Source: Calonectria ilicicola | Lineage: Eukaryota > Ascomycota > Sordariomycetes > Hypocreales > Nectriaceae | Length of the DNA: 64,000 nt | NCBI GenBank assembly: GCA_020809705.1 | Contig: CP085829.1 | Span: 5,890,001 to 5,954,000 of the forward strand | Direction of reading: 5' to 3' | Shown: in pieces, positions 57,418 through 64,000 of the stretch | How positions within the stretch are numbered: position 1 is the first letter of the stretch | Layout: each line of letters opens with the position of its first letter | The notes under the pieces: model-generated | Databases searched by the model: none | What the model saw: only the letters and a program-made list of their open reading frames with translations | Told to the model about the DNA's origin: nothing | Made by a program: the position numbers and the translations under genes

Positions 57418-59431
57418 ATGCAAACCCAGGCAATAAGAAACCTCTCGTAAGAGTCTTAACTCAATTTATTTGACCTCGCCACTGATTTTCCCTAGATGCA
57501 AGAGGTGTCAATACAGAAAGGTGCGCGTCAAAAATTGAATGCCATGCGAAACCTAACTTACCCTATAACTCTCATGATAGCTAAAATGCTCACGGACGGA
57601 ACCTTGTCTCAACTGCGTCAAGGCGAATCATAGTTGCGAGTACAGTGCTGTAGATAGAAAACGGCGTCCTGCCTCCCATGACTACGTCAAGGGGCTGGAA
57701 GATCGCATCGCGTGGCTCGAATCCTTCATCACAAAGCTCCAAGCGGCGCAGCCACAAGATAGAGACGTCTTGCTGAGCACAGTATTATTTCAGAATAAGC
57801 CATCAGATGCAAGCACTAGCTCCAGCGAACCCAGTGAATTTACCGATGTGACCAGCCACGGCCAGTCTGAACTCCAGCTTGGCTTAGACGGGTCTCTCAT
57901 TTATCATGGGCCAACAAGCATTTACCGGGCTCAGACGGGTGGCCAGAGTCATAAAGAGAATGCACTCCCTCTCTACTCCGGGTCCGAGTCAAATTTTTCG
58001 CATGTTTTGGAACACTTTGGTATCAACATTGAAGATGAAGTCATTGGCAAAGCTGTTATGAAGTTCTTCAAATGGCAGTATCCCCAATTCATGTTCATCT
58101 ACCGCGAAGGATTTCTCCAAGATCATCTCAGCGATCGAGTCAATTGCAAATATTGGTCCTCGGCGCTGTTATTGTCCATATGCGCTTTGGGTACCCTCAT
58201 GTCTTCTGATGAAGACGACCGGCGCTTTAGTGAGCAATTTTTCACGGCGGCAGAGAGCATCCTTATGGTCACGGGTCTAACTATGCCTTCCATTGTTACG
58301 GTGCAGGCCTTCTTGTGCCTGGCTTTTTATGAGATTGGAAGAGGTAATTTGTCCAAAGGGTGGGGGTTCTCAGGTCAGTCCATGTCAACATAATCCATCC
58401 TACTCTATCATCTGATGCTAATTGGGGACTTCTGAGCATAGGAATTGCATTTCGCATAGCACAAGACCTAGGTTTCCAGAAAGATCCCAAAAATTGGGTT
58501 TCATACGATTCTTCACTCGTGACAGAAGAGGATCTGGAAATCCGAAGACGAATTTACTGGGGCTGCTACATTTCGGATAAAATCATTAGTCTTATCTTGG
58601 GTCGACCAGTGTTTTTATATCACGCTGATGCCGAAGTTGAACCCATTCAACAACAGCCGTATGTGAAAAAATTAAGATACAATGGCATCTGCTAATACAT
58701 CCAACTAGAGACTATCCAGAACTCAGACCATGGCGGTCTGTTGGCTTTTCCGGTAGCGACGATGAACTAGAGAAGATCGGATCCATGGTTCCGTATTATC
58801 GCGAACAGACTCATTTAGCAAAAGTCATTGAGAGGATGCTTGGCTCCTTGTTTTCTCCCCGTCCTAGTCTAAACGGGATGGCTCGCCGGGCATGCCTCGA
58901 CACTCTAAACATAGAGCTCGTTCGCTGGAAAGCGGGCTTGCCTGGTCGGTATGAATGGAACAGATGGGAACCCATTGATACGCCCTTGATCCCAAGTGTG
59001 GCAATGATACAGTGAGATCCTTTCATCCCCAAAAGTGATACTCGGTGCTCACATATCTCAGCTTGCTATTCCACAGCACTCGAATCGCGCTCAATTTCGA
59101 CCAAGCCTCGTCTAGTACTATGACAAACACCTCGGATCAGAATCCCCGCCAGTATTGCATATCTTCAGCAGAAGACATTGGGTCAATTGTGCGACGATTC
59201 CGACACCAATACGGGCTTCGACACGCCCCATTGATCCTTGTCTACAGCGTGGTCCAGGCAATGCGAACATTCAGCACTTTTGGGATTCCAGTAGAGTCTC
59301 AAGCTTTGGTGCAAGCACTTGAAGAGTGTTCTATCACGTGGAATCTTGCGAGGCAAGTCAACATGCTAATGGGACAGAAATCCTTCATCCCACATGATGG
59401 TCAGCACGATCCGCCTCAGCAAACATCGTGA
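57418..59431 (+). CDS. Zn(II)2Cys6 fungal transcription factor
   Basis: Six exons join in phase: 57418-57446, 57496-57520, 57581-58373, 58442-58658, 58709-59011 and 59062-59431. The product is 578 aa. The cluster is split by introns and reads CKRCQYRKLKC, then CLNCVKANHSC, giving C-x2-C-x6-C-x5-C-x2-C-x6-C. A linker and coiled coil (DYVKGLEDRIAWLESFI) follow. The fungal-specific regulatory domain has GIAFRIAQDLGF, RRRIYWGCYISDK and a C-terminal helical part. It is a nuclear DNA-binding activator or repressor, probably dimeric. It is followed on the same strand by a D-amino-acid-oxidase-like gene, so local control of that gene is a reasonable guess. Confidence 0.9.
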
Positions 59432-59876
59432 CCATGACCTTTGGAATCATGAATTCCAATCCTGCTTTTACATCATGGACTATTCAAACAGAGATAAAAC
59501 CTCGACTGCCGATACGCTTATCAGTGCTGCCTGCGGCTGACACGAGTTCCTGCATCCTTCAAAATGTACGGTGGCTGCACGGGGTTGGGTCTCCGCTAGC
59601 GTGTAGGGTAAGTCATGAGCAACGAATGGACGGAGTTTGGTCTCCGTGCCCTTAAACTTGGGCGCCATCAACTGTCCGGCCCCACCCCGGCCAACTCCGG
59701 CCTGGCAAACGGCAGTCGGCCACTTCAACCTGTGCAACATGGTCGCATACAACCCGGCTTCAGAGAGGGAGGGAGGTCCATGTGATAGGCATATCCGATC
59801 TAGCTGCGGTTTGCATCCGAAAAGTCCTTGATCTGCCTTATATCTCGGCCAACACTGACCCCGCGATCGGAGAAGA

Positions 59877-59885
59877 GATATAAAG
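59877..59885 (+). promoter_or_regulatory. putative TATA box of the DAAO-like gene
   Basis: GATATAAAG lies about 110 bp upstream of the ATG at 59989. Confidence 0.5.
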
Positions 59886-59988
59886 ATGGGCGGAATCCGC
59901 ACTCATTATCTTCACATCCCTTCATCGTTTTTCAGACTCTCCAACATTCTTATAATAATTTCTTCATTAATATAACCTCCTTTCAAAA

Positions 59989-61249
59989 ATGTCCCAATCC
60001 CCTCTCAAGCCCACCATTGCCGTCGTGGGGTAGGTCCCTGTAAACTCACAACTCAACTTCCAATGTTGCTAACAATTTGCGCAACAGCGCCGGCATCATT
60101 GGCCTCGCCAGCGCCCTCAAGGTCCAGGCTCTCCTCTCAGAGGTCGGCGCCTCAGAGTCTACAGACGTCCTCCTGGTTGCCCGAGAATGGCCAACCTCGA
60201 TCCCCGGCGCCCCAATCCAGCACTCGGCCGACTACGCTTCCATGTGGGCCGGCGCTCATGTGCGACCCATCCCCGCTTCGACGCCCCAGCTGCGCCGCGA
60301 AGCCAAGTGGCTCAAGCAGACCGTCGCTGAGCTGGCGCGCCATCTAGAAGCTGAGCCGTTTGTCGGCATCACCCAGCTCCTGGGAGTCGAGTATCTCGGC
60401 GCCCCGCCCCCAGAATACCTTACCCAGGATGCCCAGAGTTTCAGCGAAGAGACAGGTCTGTCCGGCTATCGAAAACTCTCGGCCGATGAACTTCCTGAGG
60501 GAATCACCCTCGGATTCGAGTATCAGACTTATTGTATCAATTCACCGCTCTACTGCGGCAGCCTCCTGCGCAAGTTCGTCCTGCAGGGCGGTAAGACGCT
60601 GCAGCTAGACCTCAAGAGCGCATGGGAACCATACAGCTGGGGCCCGCACGTAAAGCTAGTTGTCAACGCTAGTGGCATGGGATTCGGAGACGCCAAGTGT
60701 TTCCCTATTCGAGGTTTGTGATTGCATTACTCACTTGAGCCTTTATGCGCTTATTCTAACTCGGATGCAACAACAGGTCAAATCGTACTCACAAACATCT
60801 CAACAGCCACAAAGACCATCACAACACAAAATGCAGATGGCTCTTGGAGCTTTGTGATCCCTCGCTCCTTTAACGGTGGCACCATAGTTGGTGGCACCAA
60901 GGAGCCTAACAACTGGAGCACTGAGCCCTCTTTGGCAGTTCGCGACCGCATTTTGAACTCTGCAAACCGTATCATCCCTGAGTCGTGCAACCAACCCGCA
61001 GGATCTAAATCGAACGCCGCCGACATCAAAGTCATCAAGGATGTCGTGGGACGACGACCCGCTCGAGAGGGCGGCATGCGAGTTCAGACTGAATCTAGAG
61101 TCAGCCCCGAGAACGTGAAGCAGCATGTTGTCCACGCATACGGCGCTGGAGGACGAGGCTACGAAATGTCATGGGGTGTTGCAACGGAAGTGCAAGAGCT
61201 GGTTAAACAGGTATTGAACTCTAACAGCACATTCAAGTCAAAGCTGTAG
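59989..61249 (+). CDS. D-amino-acid oxidase family FAD enzyme, peroxisomal
   Basis: Exons 59989-60029, 60088-60713 and 60777-61249 join in phase and give 379 aa. The FAD Rossmann motif GAGIIGLASA spans intron 1. Further family marks are NASGMGFGD, PIRGQIVLT after intron 2, and GRRPAREGGMR, whose first or second Arg matches the substrate-carboxylate Arg. VHAYGAGGRGYEMSWG lies near the C-terminus. The protein ends in SKL, a canonical PTS1 peroxisomal signal, as in fungal D-amino-acid and D-aspartate oxidases. The enzyme would oxidise D-amino acids to imino acids with H2O2 release. Which D-amino acid cannot be told. The length is normal and the frame intact. Confidence 0.93.
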
Positions 61250-61354
61250 GAAAATCATGATGAAAGTTTGTGTGTTGGATATGTCTATTAAGCTACTTTG
61301 TTGTTGTTCATGCTGTATATATCGGTCTTCAGATTTCATGGGCCATTCATCTTG

Positions 61355-62563
61355 CTAGAGAGGCAAACAGAGCGAATTGTAATTAAAATCCTCCATTCTA
61401 AGCGGTGTCGGTGGGATCCCTGGGTCCTTGTTAGTCGCTGTCACTGCGATTAAACTCAATCTCGTGCTGGGGAATACGTACCAGTCAGTCACCAGATGCT
61501 CATCAAGAGCATCCAAGTCAGCAATGTCCTGGTCAGACATCAGGAAACTCTGGACGGTGGCATTCTCAATCATGCGCTCCTGGCGCGTCGACTTGGGCAG
61601 CGTCACCAAGTTGTGTTGCAGGGACCACCTATACCCAACCCCTCCCGTTAACTCTGGTCCGGGTCTTAATGGTCACGGTCTTATAACTCACTTGACAAAG
61701 ATTTGGGCGGGGGTGCAGCTGTACTTTTGGGCCAAGGCCTTAATCTTGGGGTGCTTCATGCGCATGGCCCGAGCTAGGGGAGCGTACGCCTCGACGACGA
61801 TGCCGTGCTTGGCGCAGGTCTCGCGGATGCCCGTTTGTGTGTTGAAAGGGTGCACCTCGATCTGGTTGATGACGGGTTTAATTGAAGGTTTTGAAGCCAT
61901 CAGCTCCTCAATCTAGAAGAAAAGAAAACCGTTAGTAGAGGAAGGAAATTACATGCCATGGCTTGCCCGCTTGCAGTCTACTCACATGAGCACTGCCGTA
62001 GTTGCTGACTCCAGCCATCCTGACCTCGCCGGCCTTGACTGCATCCTCCAAGGCCTTCCAGCTGGTTAAACGAGACTGAGGACCTCCGTACGGGCTGTGA
62101 AGCAAGAACAGGTCAATGTACCCAAGCCCGCAGTCGTCCACAGACTGCCGGATAGAGGCCCGGACAGCGTCATACGATGTCTCATTCGAGGCCAGCTTGG
62201 ACGTGTAAAAGATGTCCTCGCGCGTGAGCTCCTGCTTATTCTCACCGCTCTCGAGCCAGTCCAGGATGGCCTTTCCAGCCTCGCGCTCATTGTGGTACAT
62301 TTGGGCACAGTCGAAGCCTCGGTACCCAATGTTGAGCCCATCCCTCACAGCCGACTTGGCTTCCTGGCCAGACATCATGTAGAGGCCGAGCTGGATCTGC
62401 GGGATGGCCATGCCGTTTGCAAGCTAATTTAATATAGTTAGCACATGTCTTTCATGCGCTTGCTGCCATGCGCGTATCGCCTGCCATGTTACCCGAGACA
62501 GGTGGGCGGGACGGGACGTACAGTGAGGCGGGAGGCCAGCAGAGGAGGGACGGCGGAAGCCAT
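61355..62563 (-). CDS. aldo/keto reductase family oxidoreductase
   Basis: The ATG is at 62563. Exons 62563-62522 (MASAVPPLLASRLT), 62423-61986, 61912-61692 and 61628 onwards join in phase. The AKR fold markers are NGMAIPQIQLGLY, GYRGFDCAQMYHNE with catalytic Asp and Tyr, YTSKL with Lys, LHSPYGG with His, GVSNYG, and TLPKSTRQERM for NADPH binding. About 300 residues are secure. The end is uncertain: after VTDW the frame stays open to 61355. A GTACGT donor and CTAACAAG acceptor (61481-61427) also look like an intron, and its removal shifts the frame by one base relative to the DPGIPPTPL reading. It is convergent with the DAAO-like gene, only about 105 bp apart. Confidence 0.85.
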
Positions 62564-62981
62564 GATGGGCGGCGTTTACGGAGTGAGTGTCTTGTTAATT
62601 AGTTAGTAAATGGGAAAAGGCGCTCAAGGTTTAATTTAGAGCAACAAGGCTTAAGAATGCTGGTGAGAGAGAAGTCAAGTCAAAACAGCCTAGCATTTGG
62701 CCGTCTTACTGCGTGATCGGAAGCGGGGTGCGGGGCATGCTCCAAACGTGGGCTCATAAACATAAATAGAATTGCCTTGGTCATCGAGTAACTAACTAAT
62801 CTCGATCCATGTGTGTGTTATCAAAAGAAGAATTAGACGTGCTGCACAGCGCACGTATACATTAAAATTATTACTGATGGTACAAACAGGCACAGCCTGG
62901 TGGGCTTTTTCTCCCTTCTTTTTTTTTTCTTTTCTTATCATCATCCACTTTTTTTTGTTTTGCTTTGCTTCTTCACTCCTG
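62564..62981. other. intergenic
   Basis: Upstream region of the aldo/keto reductase and 3' region of the next gene. A pyrimidine-rich run lies near 62915-62935. No gene is visible. Confidence 0.5.
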
Positions 62982-64000
62982 TCATTGCCCGTTGAATCCC
63001 GGAAATCCATTGCCCATCGTGTCGAACCCTGCGGGGTACATCTGAGGTAGCCAGTACTCGCTCTGCGGCGTCAGCCCTCCTGTTTGCAGGAGATGATCAG
63101 GGATGCTCATGGTGCCGTTGTCCATTGGCGGACATATCACACTGTTGTTCCACGCCTGGATCGTATTTGGATCCATCGACCCAGATGTGATTCCGAGCGG
63201 TAGGGATGGCTGCATAAGCGCTTCATCAAAGTGGCTTGGCATGGTTGTTGGCGGCAGAGCCTCTCGGACTGTCTCGGGAACTTGGCTGCTGCTTCGTCGA
63301 GGACCACCCTTGACCGTTTTGACGCTGTCCTTGTGAGCAAGCCCCATCATGATGCTTCCGCTCTCCTCAGAGCCGTCATCCATCACCACACCCGAGTCGG
63401 GGCGGGGGAGGATGTCTCTGCCCTTCCTTTGGACCAGAGTCTGAGGTGGTTGCGATTTCATAATCTCGCCCTTCTTGTTGCTGCGGTTGGTGTATGGCAT
63501 ACTCTGTGCATCAGCGATGCACTTTTCAACAGTTTCCATGAAGCATTGGTGGAATTTTGTTGATAATGTCTCAAGCGTAGCTGGATTGGAAATCTTATCG
63601 CGCAAGGAATCCTGGAGTAGCTGGAAAGAGGCAAAATAGCTAGTAGAGAGCTCAAAATGCTCGATAACGGGAGTGAAATCTGGTCCGATTATTAGCCAAG
63701 CTTCAACATCCCCTTCAATCGCGAGGAAACTCACCATATGATCTGATGGCTCGCTCCTCATCATCAGGGAACAGAATGCTCCAAATCTCTCTCCACTGTA
63801 TTTCCGGCGATGCCCCGCTGGCTCGCTTGCGGCTGAGCAGCTTGGTGGCCGTTGATGAGTCGATGCCACTCTCCACATCGTGGTCGGTAATGTCACACAT
63901 CAACTCTTTTGGTAAGCGTCGGTGGTCCCGGAGCTCCTTTCCTGTCAAAAAGTCTCGGTTGCACCGGTCGCAGACATAGGCCGTCGGGTCATCCCGCTTG
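62982..64000 (-). CDS. zinc-finger-like regulatory protein, 5' part outside the window
   Basis: The gene runs off the right edge. Visible exons are 64000-63735 and 63679-62982, joined in phase 1 by a 55-nt intron (RSY to DFTPVIEHF). The first visible residues form a C-x2-C-x12-H finger half, CDRCNRDFLTGKELRDH, followed after eight residues by Cys rather than the usual His, so a degenerate C2HC finger. KLLSRKRASG and an acidic IQWREIWSILFPDDEERA segment follow. The remainder is Ser/Pro/Gln-rich and low in structure, ending GFPGFNGQ. A nuclear protein is likely. The N-terminus and any further fingers cannot be judged. Confidence 0.75.

Noticed and set aside
1..64000. CRISPR array, rRNA, tRNA or bacterial operon features
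   Set aside because: No regular direct repeats with unique spacers, no rRNA-like stretch and no convincing cloverleaf were seen; the window is eukaryotic.

Overview
The window is nuclear DNA of a filamentous ascomycete (Pezizomycotina), most likely Sordariomycetes and probably Hypocreales. The evidence is short GT-AG introns of about 50-70 nt with CTAAC/CTGAC-like branch sites, ACCATGG-type start contexts, Zn(II)2Cys6 regulators, many MFS transporters, and single-copy fungal genes such as Yip1, RCC1, a Trf4-type poly(A) polymerase and a C-x-C metallothionein-like protein. The genus is not resolved. All exon models were assembled by eye from splice signals and reading phase, with no transcript data.

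Layout. 1-5.4 kb: decayed, internally repeated DNA with broken coding remnants and no convincing intact gene. 5.4-18.8 kb: accessory genes, namely a GH78 alpha-L-rhamnosidase, an orphan protein, an ACS-family MFS permease, a secreted berberine-bridge-like FAD oxidase and an unknown two-exon protein (copy 1 of a family). 19.2-22.2 kb: gene-poor decayed DNA with a 122-bp tandem array. 22.3-30.7 kb: a compact group of a Rid-family protein, a Zn2Cys6 regulator with a C-terminal frame break, an 11-exon ACS permease, an Abhydrolase_10-type hydrolase and a small secreted Cys-rich protein. 30.7-36 kb: gene-poor DNA around a BBE-like oxidase carrying two in-frame UGA codons. 36.2-37.8 kb: copy 2 of the unknown family. 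38.4-64 kb: denser, more core-like DNA with a sugar porter, Trf4-like poly(A) polymerase, a second Rid-family protein, a flavin monooxygenase, a small unknown protein, Yip1, RCC1, a metallothionein-like protein, a second Zn2Cys6 regulator, a peroxisomal D-amino-acid-oxidase-like enzyme, an aldo/keto reductase, and a zinc-finger-like gene cut by the right edge.

How the genes may work together (inference). The 22-30 kb group has the make-up of a small catabolic or detoxification cluster: regulator, importer, hydrolase and Rid protein. The FMO/Rid pair at 45-48 kb and the regulator/DAAO/AKR trio at 57-62.6 kb look like further small oxidative modules. Two gene families occur twice in the window with conserved intron positions, so segmental or dispersed duplication shaped the left part. 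No CRISPR array, rRNA or convincing tRNA was seen.
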